Shown: positions 35,478-45,157, counted from the stretch's first letter. The stretch is DNA of 64,000 nt from Clostridium felsineum DSM 794 (GCF_002006355.2 NZ_CP096981.1:248001-312000); one strand, 5' to 3'. Numbers and translations are program-made. The notes: a model not told the origin generated them from the letters alone.

Positions 35478-36191
35478 ATGAAACTTGATTTCAGTAGTGG
35501 TGCAAAACCTCTTTGGAGTCAAATGGCAAACATAATAAAAACTAGAATAGAAGATGGAGAGTATGAAATTGGCTGCACTCTTCCTTCCGAAATGAGTTTT
35601 GCAGATGAATTTAACGTTTCTAGAATAACTGTAAGACAAGCTCTTAATAGACTTATGACAGATGGGTATATACTTAGACAAAGGGGTAAGGGTACTATCG
35701 TAAAAAGAGATAGAACTGGTTTTTCTACAAGAATGCAGTCCTCTTTTAAGCAGCTCCAAGATGAATACAATAAAACCACGAAAATCCTTATAAGTGTAAA
35801 CAACGTTAAAGCACCTGAGAATGTAGCAGAAGTGTTTGACATTGATACTGGTGATAATGTTATAATGTTAGAACGTTCAGTGGAATCTAAAGGCAAAGTA
35901 ATAACAATATATCACAATTATATAAGTCCTAAGGTTGGAGCATCACTAAAAGATGATTTTACAGGCTCTTTCTACAAATATCTAGAAATGAAGGGCTTTT
36001 ATATAACCTCCGCTAAAGAAGTAATATCAGCAAAAATATCTACAGATAAAGATAAAGAAATATTTGGTTTTAGTTCAGATAAAGCAATGCTTTTAAAGAC
36101 TAAGTATGGATATTCTGATGGTGTTCCAGTAGAAATAACTTATGGAACCTATATTGCTGATGAATATAGTATAGTTATAGAGCTTGTATAA
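35478..36191 (+). CDS. GntR-family regulator with UTRA domain
   Basis: Residues 1-70 are a GntR winged HTH (PLWSQMANIIKTRIEDGEY, then PSEMSFADEFNVSRITVRQA and LRQRGKGTIVK) and the rest is a UTRA ligand domain, which in relatives binds the phosphosugar. The ATG at 35478 has GGAGGTGATAAC. It lies at the end of the PTS operon, and two perfect 20-bp palindromes in front of that operon are its likely targets, so it probably represses the operon until phosphorylated cellobiose appears. Confidence 0.88.
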   Translation: MKLDFSSGAKPLWSQMANIIKTRIEDGEYEIGCTLPSEMSFADEFNVSRITVRQALNRLMTDGYILRQRGKGTIVKRDRTGFSTRMQSSFKQLQDEYNKTTKILISVNNVKAPENVAEVFDIDTGDNVIMLERSVESKGKVITIYHNYISPKVGASLKDDFTGSFYKYLEMKGFYITSAKEVISAKISTDKDKEIFGFSSDKAMLLKTKYGYSDGVPVEITYGTYIADEYSIVIELV

Positions 36192-36240
36192 TATTAATAC
36201 ATAGGGTTGATATTATACTTTAACCCTATGTATTAATATT
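36190..36240. repeat. AGGGTTA-type inverted repeat, 19-bp perfect arms
   Basis: AATATTAATACATAGGGTT and AACCCTATGTATTAATATT face each other over a 13-bp loop, starting within the GntR stop codon. It may work as a terminator, but the arm matches the repeat family concentrated around parA-rep. Confidence 0.75.
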
Positions 36241-36320
36241 AAGTTTTAATTTTTCTTATTAAAAAGGAGATATACTGCCTATGCAGTGTATCTCCTTAAT
36301 TTTAAAAACTTATATTCAAA

Positions 36321-37175
36321 TTAGTCTTGTAAAACATATGCATCTGAATTTTCTTGTTGAAGTACTTTATAGCTAATCCAACCATATCCGTTAATACCCC
36401 AGTTTGTACCCCAAGAGTTGATGAACTTAACAGCTTGTTTGCTATCATCATAACCAACTACACAAAGAGCATGTCCACCTCTGTCTTTACCTGATATTAC
36501 ATCAAATATAGGATTGCTTGGTGAGATATTATCAAAATCAGGATAAACATCTATTCCTATAACAACAGGATTTCCTTGAGCTAATTCATCCTTTATTTCT
36601 GTATAATCTCCACTATCAAGTTGTTGCCAATCAGTAGCTTTGTATTGAGCTGCATGTCTTTTTTGTAATGATGTTGGTTGAGTTTCCCAACCATAATCAT
36701 CACCATCATATGGCATATCAGTTATTGTTGTATCTCCTTGATCTACAAGAAGGTTGAAAGCATCACTAAACTGACTTCCACCACCATCAGCTGAATCATC
36801 AGCATGTATTTGGCTGTAGATGTATGAAGGGCTGAAGAAATGGTTAAGAGTTTTTACTCCCCAATTTCTTTTTTGGTTTTCTTCATAACTCTTAGCATAA
36901 GTTGAAGCGAAAGTAACGCAGCTTCCTAATGAACCTTGATCTTTAACAGTTGGAAAATTAGCTGATAAATCAACTGATGTTGCAGCTTTTCTAACTGCGG
37001 CAAATGTTCTTGGAGCCTTCTTCATTCCTTTAATAGTTTGATGACGAGTTCTAAGACCTAATGGATGCAAAGTTTGCGCATTAACATGTGCTCCAAAAGT
37101 CACACTTGTTAATAATAATGCTCCTATAGTAAATGAGCTAACTAATGCTTTAGTAGTAATTGTTTTAAATTTCAT
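36321..37175 (-). CDS. Secreted papain-like (C1 family) cysteine protease
   Basis: The 284-residue precursor has a signal peptide (ALVSSFTIGALLLTSVTFGA), a short pro-region and a C1 peptidase domain. The oxyanion Gln and catalytic Cys lie in KDQGSLGSCVTFA (Cys near 86), the His in GGHALCVVGYDD and the Asn in NSWGTNWG, so the active site is complete. It should be exported and cut proteins outside the cell. The start is the ATG with GAGAGG upstream; a GTG three codons earlier is less likely. Neighbours are also secreted proteins. Confidence 0.9.
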   Translation of the reverse strand: MKFKTITTKALVSSFTIGALLLTSVTFGAHVNAQTLHPLGLRTRHQTIKGMKKAPRTFAAVRKAATSVDLSANFPTVKDQGSLGSCVTFASTYAKSYEENQKRNWGVKTLNHFFSPSYIYSQIHADDSADGGGSQFSDAFNLLVDQGDTTITDMPYDGDDYGWETQPTSLQKRHAAQYKATDWQQLDSGDYTEIKDELAQGNPVVIGIDVYPDFDNISPSNPIFDVISGKDRGGHALCVVGYDDSKQAVKFINSWGTNWGINGYGWISYKVLQQENSDAYVLQD

Positions 37176-37604
37176 AAAATACACCCTCTCTTTTATTTTT
37201 TTACATTTCTAGAATTGCAATACTTTTATGTAAATAAGTATACTTACAATTATAAATAAACGCAATTTCTATTTTACATAAAAAATACGGTTTTTTTACT
37301 AGTTTGCTTGTATTTTTGTGGTTTTTCTTATTAAATTAACATTTTACATTTTTTTATATTTTTTGTCTTTTCTTAACGAAACTTAAAGCGTTTACATTAT
37401 TCAATCCCTTGATTTAAGCTATTTCTCATAACTCTATTCTTTTTATTTAAAATAATAACTTAAATAAAACTACTGCTAAATCAAATAAAAAAGTAAATTT
37501 AGCATTTACTTTTTTATTAAAAATATAGGACCACAAAACTATTTTATAATTTTGTAGTCCTACATATATATGTTGCAATGAAGTTTTTAATTTGTGGCTT
37601 CTAA
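37176..37604. other. Intergenic region upstream of the protease
   Basis: On the minus strand TTGCGT (37260-37265), a 17-bp spacer and TATACT (37237-37242) form the likely protease promoter. A cre-like site, ATGTAAACGCTTTAAG on the minus strand (37382-37397), matches most of the CcpA consensus. Two hairpins follow: AAAAAAGTAAAT/ATTTACTTTTTT (37487-37517) and TAGGACcACAAAA/TTTTGTaGTCCTA (about 37526-37562). One of them may end the downstream ChW gene transcript read from the right. No ORF. Confidence 0.45.
37237..37265 (-). promoter_or_regulatory. Promoter of the secreted protease
   Basis: TTGCGT-17 bp-TATACT on the minus strand, 62 bases before the protease ATG. Confidence 0.55.
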
Positions 37605-37680
37605 AATATCACTTCTTAATAGGTTCAACTCTAAGATGTTTTTAAAGTCAAAAGGTATTAGAACTTTCTAAGCTTATATA
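37605..37680. repeat. GGTATTAGAACTTTCTA repeat, copy a
   Basis: About 76 bp, shared with 43636-43712 (AATATCACT, CTTAA, AGGTTC blocks on the left and GGTATTAGAACTTTCTA on the right, 37654-37670). It begins on the base after the stop of the ChW gene that is read from the right, so it forms the start of that gene's 3' untranslated region. Confidence 0.65.
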
Positions 37681-40266
37681 TCAATACATTAATTTAACCA
37701 AATTACTTCCGTCTAAATTCATTTTATACCAAACACTATTGCTATCCTCATAGTATATATAATTTTCAAATATATTTATAAATTTATTTGTTATGCTATT
37801 TGAAATTAAAAGAGAATTTGAGCCGTTTAAATCTGTTCTATAAAGCTTTGTTGCATCCTTATAGTATATAAAATTATTATAGCCAGTTACATAGTAGTCA
37901 GTAACGGTTAATATTTTAGTATCTATTAATGTGTTTAAATCAACCTTATGAAGATAATCATCATCATAGGCCTCATAATATAAACTTCCACTACTTATAA
38001 AATAGTTAGTATTCCAGGTATATCCTATTAATGTGTTATTTTGATAACTTCCATCTAAAACTAATTTATTAATAGACCAATTATTAAGATCTAAATAATA
38101 AATAGCTCCATTGTATAGATACATCTTATATATATTTCCACTCAATATTTGAACTCTATTTTGACCATTAGTATCTACCTTATAGGCTGATCTACCACTT
38201 ATATAATAAACTGCTCCGTTGTAGTAATTAATACTTGTAGCATCATCAGTAGTAAGTGTTTTCATGGTACCATTTGAATCTACACTTGTAAGCTTATTAT
38301 TATAGTTAGTATAAACCACATTCGAATCTGTTGAGTCATCAGCTGTTCTATAAAACTCACTATTATCAACATTAGCTTTAGGATAATTATCTGCGTCCCA
38401 CTCTGCTTTATCAATGGTATGATCTGCAAGCATTTGTTTATCAGATAAATTAAAATACTTATGATTTAAATCTAAGGATGTGTTGTTTTGTGCTACAGGA
38501 TCATCCCAGGTAGCATCTACTTGATAATAGTTTCCATCATCTAATTTTACAATATTCCAAGCATGATCAAGTGCGTAGTCTGTTATCATACCTGTTGGTA
38601 TTCCTACTAAATTACACATAATTTTAAAAGCTTCCGCATACCCCTGACACACTGCTCTATGATTAATAAGGGCTCCATAAGCGGTATAAATATCATAAGA
38701 TACGTTATTAGTTGTAAATACAGCTGTTTCATACTGAGTATTGGCAACTATATAATCATGTATAGCAAGTTCCTTTTGAACCTGTGTCATATTTGGATTA
38801 ATTATACTACTTAAAATAGTATTTGCACTTTGAAGTGCCTGAGCTTCCTTCAAATTATTAGTCCCAACAGAAACTGATACCGCAGCTGTTTTGTTTCCAT
38901 CTTCAGTTGTAGCTGTAATCACTGCATTTCCCACAGAAATAGCTGTAACTTTACCACTGTAATCTACAGTTGCCACATATTCATTGGAAGATGTCCATTT
39001 TATATTTTTATTTGTTGCGCTTGTAGGTAATATTGATGCTACTAAATTATCTGTATCACCTACCTTTAAACTACTTGAAGCTTTATTTAAGGTTATAGAT
39101 TGTACATCTACTTTTTTTACTATCCTTATTCTTAATGCTTCAACCCTAAGTCCTTTGCCATTTGTTCCAGCTTCGGCTCCATCTTGTGTCCAAGCTTGCC
39201 AACCTACATTCTGCACATGTGCCTGATACTGTACTGTATAATCTGGCATATTTACAAGCTTAATTTCCATTGCCTCGATTCTAAGTCCTCGTCCATCTGT
39301 TCCTGCCTCAACCCCGTCAGAAACCCAAGGTTGCCAGCCTACATTCTGCACATGCGTTCTATAGGTTATTTGAGCTCCAGCTGGTGCATTTAAAAGCTTA
39401 ATTTTTAAAGCTTCAACTCGAAGAGACTGTCCATCTGTTCCTACCTCGCCTCCATCTTGTACAAAATCTTGCCAACCTATATTCTGTACGTGTGCACTAT
39501 AGCTTACACCCAAATCTCCAGGATCTACAGTAACAGCACATGAGGCTGTTTTATTCCCATCAATTGATGCTGCTGTAACTGTTGCAGTTCCTTGTTTAAG
39601 AGCTGTAATTTTGCCATTAGCATCAACAGCTGCTACCGTAGAATCTGAAGAAGTCCAATTTAAATTTTTATTGGTAGCATCCACTGGATTAAATACAGCA
39701 CTTAACTGATCTACTTGTCCTGCTTTTAATTCATCTGAAGTCTTGTTTAAGGTTATGGACTGAACCGATGTCTTTTTAACTATTCTTATTTTCAAAGCTT
39801 CAACTCTAAGAGATTGTCCATTTGTTCCTGCTTCAGCTCCGTCTTGTACCCAAGCTTGCCAGCCTATATTTTGTACATGCGCTTGATACTGTACTATATA
39901 ATCTGGCATGTTTATAAGCTTTATCTCTAAGGCTTCAATTCTAAGACCTTGTCCATCTGTTCCTGCCTCTATTCCATCTTGAGTCCAAGCCTGCCAGCCT
40001 ATATTTTGTACATGCGTTCTATAGCTTATTTGCGCTCCATTTGGTGCATTATTAAGTTTAATTTTCAGTGCTTCAACTCTAAGTCCACGTCCATCTGTTC
40101 CTACCTCAGAACCATCCTGAACAGGAGCTTGCCAACCTACATTTTGAACGTGCGCTTCATAGGAAACTCCTACTTCATTTGTATCTGCTTTAAAATTATT
40201 ACTTAAATAGAACATTGTAAAAATAAAGGAAAGGACAATTATTAATACTACATTTTTTCTTTTCAT
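37681..40266 (-). CDS. Secreted ChW-repeat/Ig-like/transglutaminase-like protein, copy 1
   Basis: The 861-residue protein starts with a signal peptide (NVVLIIVLSFIFTMFYLS). Then come three ChW repeats (VQNVGWQAPVQDGSEVGTDG-type), a Big_2 Ig-like domain (residues about 170-250), three more ChW repeats, a second Big_2 domain (about 385-465) and a transglutaminase-like domain with Cys in HRAVCQGYAEAF, His in DHAWNIVKLD and Asp in YYQVDATWDDP. The last 200 residues are DUF5050-like beta repeats (NGAIYYLDLNN). ChW repeats are thought to hold proteins on the cell wall in C. acetobutylicum. The domain may crosslink or cut peptides. It is followed by a close paralogue. Confidence 0.85.
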   Translation of the reverse strand: MKRKNVVLIIVLSFIFTMFYLSNNFKADTNEVGVSYEAHVQNVGWQAPVQDGSEVGTDGRGLRVEALKIKLNNAPNGAQISYRTHVQNIGWQAWTQDGIEAGTDGQGLRIEALEIKLINMPDYIVQYQAHVQNIGWQAWVQDGAEAGTNGQSLRVEALKIRIVKKTSVQSITLNKTSDELKAGQVDQLSAVFNPVDATNKNLNWTSSDSTVAAVDANGKITALKQGTATVTAASIDGNKTASCAVTVDPGDLGVSYSAHVQNIGWQDFVQDGGEVGTDGQSLRVEALKIKLLNAPAGAQITYRTHVQNVGWQPWVSDGVEAGTDGRGLRIEAMEIKLVNMPDYTVQYQAHVQNVGWQAWTQDGAEAGTNGKGLRVEALRIRIVKKVDVQSITLNKASSSLKVGDTDNLVASILPTSATNKNIKWTSSNEYVATVDYSGKVTAISVGNAVITATTEDGNKTAAVSVSVGTNNLKEAQALQSANTILSSIINPNMTQVQKELAIHDYIVANTQYETAVFTTNNVSYDIYTAYGALINHRAVCQGYAEAFKIMCNLVGIPTGMITDYALDHAWNIVKLDDGNYYQVDATWDDPVAQNNTSLDLNHKYFNLSDKQMLADHTIDKAEWDADNYPKANVDNSEFYRTADDSTDSNVVYTNYNNKLTSVDSNGTMKTLTTDDATSINYYNGAVYYISGRSAYKVDTNGQNRVQILSGNIYKMYLYNGAIYYLDLNNWSINKLVLDGSYQNNTLIGYTWNTNYFISSGSLYYEAYDDDYLHKVDLNTLIDTKILTVTDYYVTGYNNFIYYKDATKLYRTDLNGSNSLLISNSITNKFINIFENYIYYEDSNSVWYKMNLDGSNLVKLMY

Positions 40267-40344
40267 CTTAGTCCTCCATGAAACGTATTTCTTTTTATAT
40301 CGATTTTTTTACTGGTTTACTGTACACTAGAAAGCAAAAAAAGA

Positions 40345-40363
40345 TTGGGCTAACCCAATCTTT
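40345..40363. terminator. Short hairpin between the ChW genes
   Basis: AAAAAAGATTGGGctaaCCCAATCTTTTT straddles this position (about 40335-40365) and acts as terminator of the upstream (right-hand) ChW gene on the minus strand. Confidence 0.7.
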
Positions 40364-42952
40364 TTAAATATTTATACTAATTAAATTGTTTCCATCTAAA
40401 TTCATTCTGAACCAACTGTTATCATCATCACGATAATATATATATCCCATATATACCTGTATCCATTGCACGATATTACTTGATATAAGTTTTAGATTTC
40501 CGCCACTTAAATCGGTTCTGTAAAGCTTATTTGAATCTTTATAGTATATATAGTCGTTATAATTAGTTATATTATAATCAGAAACCTTTAATATTTCCTT
40601 ATCAGAAAGTGTACTTAAATCGATTTTATTAAGACCTAAATGGTCAGTTGTTTCATAATATAAACAACCATATTTTATAAAAAAGTTAGAATTCCAAGTG
40701 TATGCTACTATACTATCTTTATTGCTATTATTTTGCCAATCTAATTTAACTCTATGAATAGCCCAATCATTACTTCCAAGATAATAAATATCTCCGTTAT
40801 ATAAATACATTTTTGAAGCTTTACTTGCTATCTTAACTTTACTCTGCCCATTAGTATCTATCCTATATATACAATCGTTGCTTATATAATATAAAAGTCC
40901 ATTGTCATAAATGATATTTTTTGCATCATCATTTGATATTACCTTAACATTTCCCTTTGAATCTACTCCAGAAAGATTTCCCTCATAGCTTGTATAAACC
41001 ATATTATTATCAGCAGCTTCTCCTGTAATCGAATAGAATTCACTATTATCAACTGAAGCAACTGGATAAGCGTATGTGTCCCATATATTTTTATCAATAG
41101 CATGATCTGCAAACATTTGCTTATCTGATATGTTAAAATATTTATGACTTATATCAGAAACATCTTGATTAAAGTAAAGAGGATCATCCCAAGTTACATC
41201 TACTTGATAGAAATTTCCATCATTTAATTTAACAGTGTTCCACTCATGATTAATTGTATAATCAACTACTGTTCTTGTTGGAATATCTTCTAAATTGCAC
41301 ATTAATTTGAAAGCTTCTGCATATCCAGCACATACTGCCTTGTGATTTAAAAGAACCCCATAAGAAGTATAATCACTAGCTGGTACATCCGTAGTTCTAA
41401 ATATATCCGTATCATATTGAGTATTTGCAACTATATAATCATGAATAGCAAGTTCTTTTTCAAGCTGTGTCATATTAGGTTTTATTATCTTACTTAAAAC
41501 CTCCTTTGCAGTACTTAAAGTTTCATTTTCTTCATTACTACTGCCATTTACATTAATAGTGCAGGAAGCAGTTTTATTTCCATCCTCACTAGTTGCCGTA
41601 ATTACTGCTGTTCCCATGGAAAGTGCTCTAATATTACCACTATCAGTTACTACTACTACATTTTCATTAGATGACATCCACTTAACATTCTTATTGGTAG
41701 CTCCTATTGGTGAAATTGAAGCCTTAACACTGTCTACATTCCCTACACTTAAATTCAAAGAGTTTTTTTCTAGTTTTATAGACTCTACAGAAACCTTTTT
41801 TACAAGCTTTATTTTTATTGCTTCAATTCTAAGACCTTCACCTTCTGTTCCTGCTATAGAGCCATCGTAAACCCAATCTTGCCAGCCTACATTTTGTACA
41901 TATGCTTGATATTGAACCATATAATTAGGCATATTTAGGAGTTTCATTTCCAAAGCTTCAACTCTAAGCCCTTGTCCTTCTGTTCCTGCCTCTAAACCGT
42001 CTTGTCTCCAATCCTGCCAACCTATATTTTGTACATGCGTTCTATATGATATTTGTGCTCCATCTGGTGCATTTACAAGCTTTATTTTAAGGGCTTCGAT
42101 TCTAAGATCTTGGCCTTCCGTACCTGCCTCTAACCCATCTTGAGTCCAGTTTTGCCAACCTATATTCTGTACATGTGTACTATAGGTTATTCCTAAATCT
42201 CCGGGATTCACAGTAACACTACAAGTATCATTCTTTTCTCCATCAATAGAAGAAGCTGTGATTATTGCATTTCCTACCTTTAATGCTGTAATTTTTCCAC
42301 TTTCATCTACGGATACTATATTAGCATTTGAAGATGTCCATTTTAAATTTTTATTGTTAGCATCTACAGGACTAAAATTTACACTTAATAAATCCTTATC
42401 TCCAACTTTTAAAGTATCAGATGCCTTATTTAATTTTATAGCCTGCACTACTGTATTTTTAACTATCTTTATTCTCAAAGCTTCAACTCTAAGTCCTTCA
42501 CCCTCTGTACCTGCCTCTAATCCATCTTGAGTCCAGTCCTGCCAGCCTATGTTCTGTACATGTGCACTATACTCAACAGAATACCCCGGCATATTTACAA
42601 GCTTTATTTCAATTGCCTCAATTCTAAGGTTTTGTCCATCTGTACCTGCCTCTAATCCGTCTTGAGTCCAAGCTTGCCAACCTATATTTTGTACATGTGC
42701 CCTATACATTACTTGCGCTCCCTCAGGTGCATTTACAAGTTTTATCTTTAAGGCTTCAACCCTAAGTGCCTGTCCATTCGTACCTGCTTCTTGCCCGTCA
42801 AATACCCACGGCTGCCAGCCTATATTTTGAACATGAGCATCATAAGAAATTCCTACTTCATTAGAATCGGCTTTTATTACAGTTTTACCTGAACAAAAAA
42901 ATATAAGTATAAGTGCAAGCCCAATACTTAAAACTATGTACTTTCGTTTCAT
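40364..42952 (-). CDS. Secreted ChW-repeat/Ig-like/transglutaminase-like protein, copy 2
   Basis: 862 residues with the same domain order as copy 1: signal peptide, three ChW repeats, Big_2, three ChW repeats, Big_2, transglutaminase-like domain (Cys in HKAVCAGYAEAF, His in NHEWNTVKLN, Asp in FYQVDVTWDDP) and DUF5050-like end. The high similarity over the full length shows tandem duplication. It is probably exported and wall-bound. Each copy has its own start signals (ATG after GGGAGGG). A hairpin terminator separates the copies, so they can be regulated separately. Confidence 0.85.
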   Translation of the reverse strand: MKRKYIVLSIGLALILIFFCSGKTVIKADSNEVGISYDAHVQNIGWQPWVFDGQEAGTNGQALRVEALKIKLVNAPEGAQVMYRAHVQNIGWQAWTQDGLEAGTDGQNLRIEAIEIKLVNMPGYSVEYSAHVQNIGWQDWTQDGLEAGTEGEGLRVEALRIKIVKNTVVQAIKLNKASDTLKVGDKDLLSVNFSPVDANNKNLKWTSSNANIVSVDESGKITALKVGNAIITASSIDGEKNDTCSVTVNPGDLGITYSTHVQNIGWQNWTQDGLEAGTEGQDLRIEALKIKLVNAPDGAQISYRTHVQNIGWQDWRQDGLEAGTEGQGLRVEALEMKLLNMPNYMVQYQAYVQNVGWQDWVYDGSIAGTEGEGLRIEAIKIKLVKKVSVESIKLEKNSLNLSVGNVDSVKASISPIGATNKNVKWMSSNENVVVVTDSGNIRALSMGTAVITATSEDGNKTASCTINVNGSSNEENETLSTAKEVLSKIIKPNMTQLEKELAIHDYIVANTQYDTDIFRTTDVPASDYTSYGVLLNHKAVCAGYAEAFKLMCNLEDIPTRTVVDYTINHEWNTVKLNDGNFYQVDVTWDDPLYFNQDVSDISHKYFNISDKQMFADHAIDKNIWDTYAYPVASVDNSEFYSITGEAADNNMVYTSYEGNLSGVDSKGNVKVISNDDAKNIIYDNGLLYYISNDCIYRIDTNGQSKVKIASKASKMYLYNGDIYYLGSNDWAIHRVKLDWQNNSNKDSIVAYTWNSNFFIKYGCLYYETTDHLGLNKIDLSTLSDKEILKVSDYNITNYNDYIYYKDSNKLYRTDLSGGNLKLISSNIVQWIQVYMGYIYYRDDDNSWFRMNLDGNNLISINI

Positions 42953-43000
42953 AATGAGCCCTCCCTGAAACTTTATTTATTTTTTATGGTGCTACTACAT

Positions 43001-43063
43001 ATAACGCACTAAAATTCTTACATTATAACTCAGAATGTATTAGAATTTATGCGTTATATATAC
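43001..43063. repeat. Small inverted-repeat element (TATAACGCA family), copy 2
   Basis: About 63 bp with ends TATAACGCACTAAAATTCTT and (complement) TATAACGCATAAATTCTAAT. It lacks most of the interior seen in copies 1 and 3, so it is an internally deleted member. It lies in the promoter region of ChW gene copy 2. Confidence 0.75.
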
Positions 43064-43635
43064 AAAAAAATATGTGATTTTATTATATACGCTGCAGAAA
43101 ATATTATAACTTTCTCAACTTATTATTAACCATCAAACACTCTTATCAAATTCACAATTTATTTGTATTTACCCATTTACACCGATTCTAGCGAGTTTTT
43201 TTATTATAAAACGTATTCATAATTGATTTATTGCTATTATAAACCTTTTTCACGCTTTTAAAACCATTAATACCATATATTTAAGATATCATTTTTTTTA
43301 ATATTATACAATCCTAGAATATCTAAGTCTGATATAAAAAAATAGTTCATAATTCAACATAATCAATAATTCTAAGTTTTTTGACAATTTATAAAAAATG
43401 TTATTTATAGTGCATGTTACTGATAATGCTTTAATGTTTACGTTTACTTTTTTTGATTTTATCAATCTCCCTTTTATGTAATTCAACATTTTGTATAATA
43501 TTTAAATTCAATATAGTATGGTATATTGGGGTTATAGTTAACCTTTAACCTTGATATGTTATACCGTAAAATTTTTCCATAAGCATAAATGATTTTTCTT
43601 CTATATAATGTAGTTATTTTTTTATGTTATATATA

Positions 43636-43712
43636 AATATCACTACTTAACAGGTTCTACTTTATGATATTTTAAAAATAATAAGGTATTAGAACTTTCT
43701 AGACTTATATAT
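43636..43712. repeat. GGTATTAGAACTTTCTA repeat, copy b
   Basis: 77 bp, similar to copy a over its full length (ATATCACTaCTTAAcAGGTTC on the left, GGTATTAGAACTTTCTA at 43685-43701). No gene abuts it here. Confidence 0.6.
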
Positions 43713-43782
43713 AATGTTGAAAAAATTTAAAATGGATAGAATTTATAAAAGGCTGCATATATATAAATATTTATATAACTCA

Positions 43783-43860
43783 TAGCCCTAAATCTTAATA
43801 TTAATATTTAGTATTAATATAAAGTGCTAAAATATAGTATTTATATTATTAAAAATGTGT
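43783..43860. promoter_or_regulatory. Candidate partition site/operator upstream of parA
   Basis: AT-rich direct and inverted TATTAATA/TTAATATTAATA units next to a TAGCCCTAAA segment, within 130 bp before parA. Such clusters are typical binding sites of ribbon-helix-helix partition proteins. Assigned by position and repetition only. Confidence 0.4.
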
Positions 43861-43915
43861 TACAATTATATTTAGAAAAAACTTCTTAGTTTTAAATAAA
43901 AAGGTCGGTGATAAT

Positions 43916-44665
43916 ATGGCTACTGTAATAAGCATAATTAATGTTAAAGGTGGGGTTGGCAAAACAACTACTGCAATTAACTTAGCTGGTGAAATGGCAA
44001 AAAAGAAAAAAAAGGTCCTTTTGATAGATAACGATAGTCAAAGTAATATAACTCAAATACTGAATATAAACTGTGAATTTAATTTATATGATCTTTATAC
44101 AAATAATAAAGTTGGTTTTGAAGATTGTATAGAATCTCATAATCCATATATATATGTACTTTCAAATACTATAGATAGTGCTATCCTAGAAAGTATGCTT
44201 ACAAATAAAATGAATAGAGAAAGTATTCTAAAAAATAAATTTCTAAAATTTAATAACGATTTTGACTTTATTATAATAGACAACTCTCCTTTTCTAGGCA
44301 TAACTGTTCAAAACAGTCTTGTAATGAGTGATTATTTTATAGAAGTAATAGACAACTCTACAAGTGCTCTTCAAGGATTAAACATGGTTAATAAAGTCGT
44401 AGAAGAAATGAACGAAAGCGGTCTTAACCCAAATCTTAAACTTTTAGGTATATTAAGAAATAGATTTGAAAGACGAACTGTTTTTAATAAACAATTTGAT
44501 GAAGTAGTACAAGAAGAACTTAAAGGGAACTTATTCCAAACTATAGTTTATAGTAGTGTTAAATATAAAGAAGCAGCAGCACTCCATAGAACTATACAAG
44601 AATATGATGTTGAACGTAGTAAGGTTTATGGTGCTTTATATAAAGAAGTACTAGCTAGACTTTAG
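43916..44665 (+). CDS. parA: ParA-family partition ATPase
   Basis: The 249-residue protein starts with the deviant Walker A motif VKGGVGKTTTAINLA, with a Walker B-like FDFIIIDNSPFLGI near residue 120; it is a Walker-type ParA/Soj ATPase. ParA proteins move plasmid copies apart by ATP-dependent binding to DNA with the help of a ParB or small RHH protein. Here a ribbon-helix-helix protein follows and the replication gene comes next. The start ATG has AAAGGTCGGTGA. Short length (no N-terminal HTH) suggests the type Ib/small group. Confidence 0.92.
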   Translation: MATVISIINVKGGVGKTTTAINLAGEMAKKKKKVLLIDNDSQSNITQILNINCEFNLYDLYTNNKVGFEDCIESHNPYIYVLSNTIDSAILESMLTNKMNRESILKNKFLKFNNDFDFIIIDNSPFLGITVQNSLVMSDYFIEVIDNSTSALQGLNMVNKVVEEMNESGLNPNLKLLGILRNRFERRTVFNKQFDEVVQEELKGNLFQTIVYSSVKYKEAAALHRTIQEYDVERSKVYGALYKEVLARL

Positions 44666-44825
44666 GGTTAATATTAAGTACTAAAACATAACATTAATGT
44701 TTTATATTACTTTTTTGCATTAAGTTATAGTATTAAAACTAAAATTCAACTTAACATTCAATTAGTAATATTATAACTAGTATTAATACATAGCTTTAGT
44801 ATTAAGGACGAAGGTGGTATATAAA
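44666..44825. promoter_or_regulatory. AGGGTTA/TATTAATA block between parA and the RHH gene
   Basis: TAGGGTTAATATTAAGTACT begins on the parA stop, and ATTATAACTAGTATTAATAC lies before the next start. The repeated units look like binding sites for the partition protein encoded downstream. Confidence 0.4.
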
Positions 44826-45113
44826 ATGAAAAATAATTTTAAAGAAAGCATAAAAAATAATATCAAAACAGAGGTTTCTGAAAGTAAAGAGGATTTAAAA
44901 GAGGATTTACCTGAAGTTACAGTAGCTAAAGAGGGTAAATTTAAAATATCTAAGAAAAAAGATGAGAAATCCATAAAAAAGACTTTTAATCTTTACATGA
45001 ACGAAAATTTGGTTAAAGAATTAGATCAAATATGCAAAAAAACAGGTTACAGCAGAAATGAACTCATAAATAAAATGTGTGATTTTTGTGTAAATAATAT
45101 AGATTTTGAATAG
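44826..45113 (+). CDS. Ribbon-helix-helix DNA-binding protein (ParB/ParG-like partner)
   Basis: 95 residues: a charged N-terminal half rich in Lys and Glu and a C-terminal RHH domain (KTFNLYMNENLVKELDQICK, then TGYSRNELINKMCDFCV), like CopG/ParG. The long, flexible N-terminus followed by RHH is the layout of ParG-type centromere-binding proteins that stimulate ParA. The ATG at 44826 has GAAGGTGG; a GTG within that site is rejected. Together with parA it should form the partition system. Confidence 0.8.
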   Translation: MKNNFKESIKNNIKTEVSESKEDLKEDLPEVTVAKEGKFKISKKKDEKSIKKTFNLYMNENLVKELDQICKKTGYSRNELINKMCDFCVNNIDFE

Positions 45114-45124
45114 ATTAAAAGACT

Positions 45125-45157
45125 AAAACTCCGTATAGATTAGCTATATGGAGTTTT
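45125..45157 (+). terminator. Terminator after the partition genes
   Basis: AAAACTCCgTATAG pairs with CTATAtGGAGTTTT and is followed by AATTTTAA. Confidence 0.7.

Larger units (their letters stand above)
42953..43915. other. 963-bp intergenic region before parA
   Basis: It contains the short TATAACGCA repeat (43001-43063), the GGTATTAGAACTTTCTA repeat copy b (43636-43712), an AGGGTTA-like segment at 43527-43552 and, right before parA, an AT-rich block with repeated TATTAATA (43783-43830) that may be a partition site or parA operator. A 61-codon minus-strand frame at 43304-43489 has no start signals and is not accepted. Confidence 0.5.

Noticed and set aside
37382..37397. CcpA cre site before the protease
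   Set aside because: It matches most but not all consensus positions and lies about 210 bases from the start, so it is mentioned only within the intergenic entry.
43304..43489. 61-codon minus-strand frame upstream of parA
   Set aside because: No ribosome binding site, atypical composition, and it lies in a repeat-rich intergenic region.
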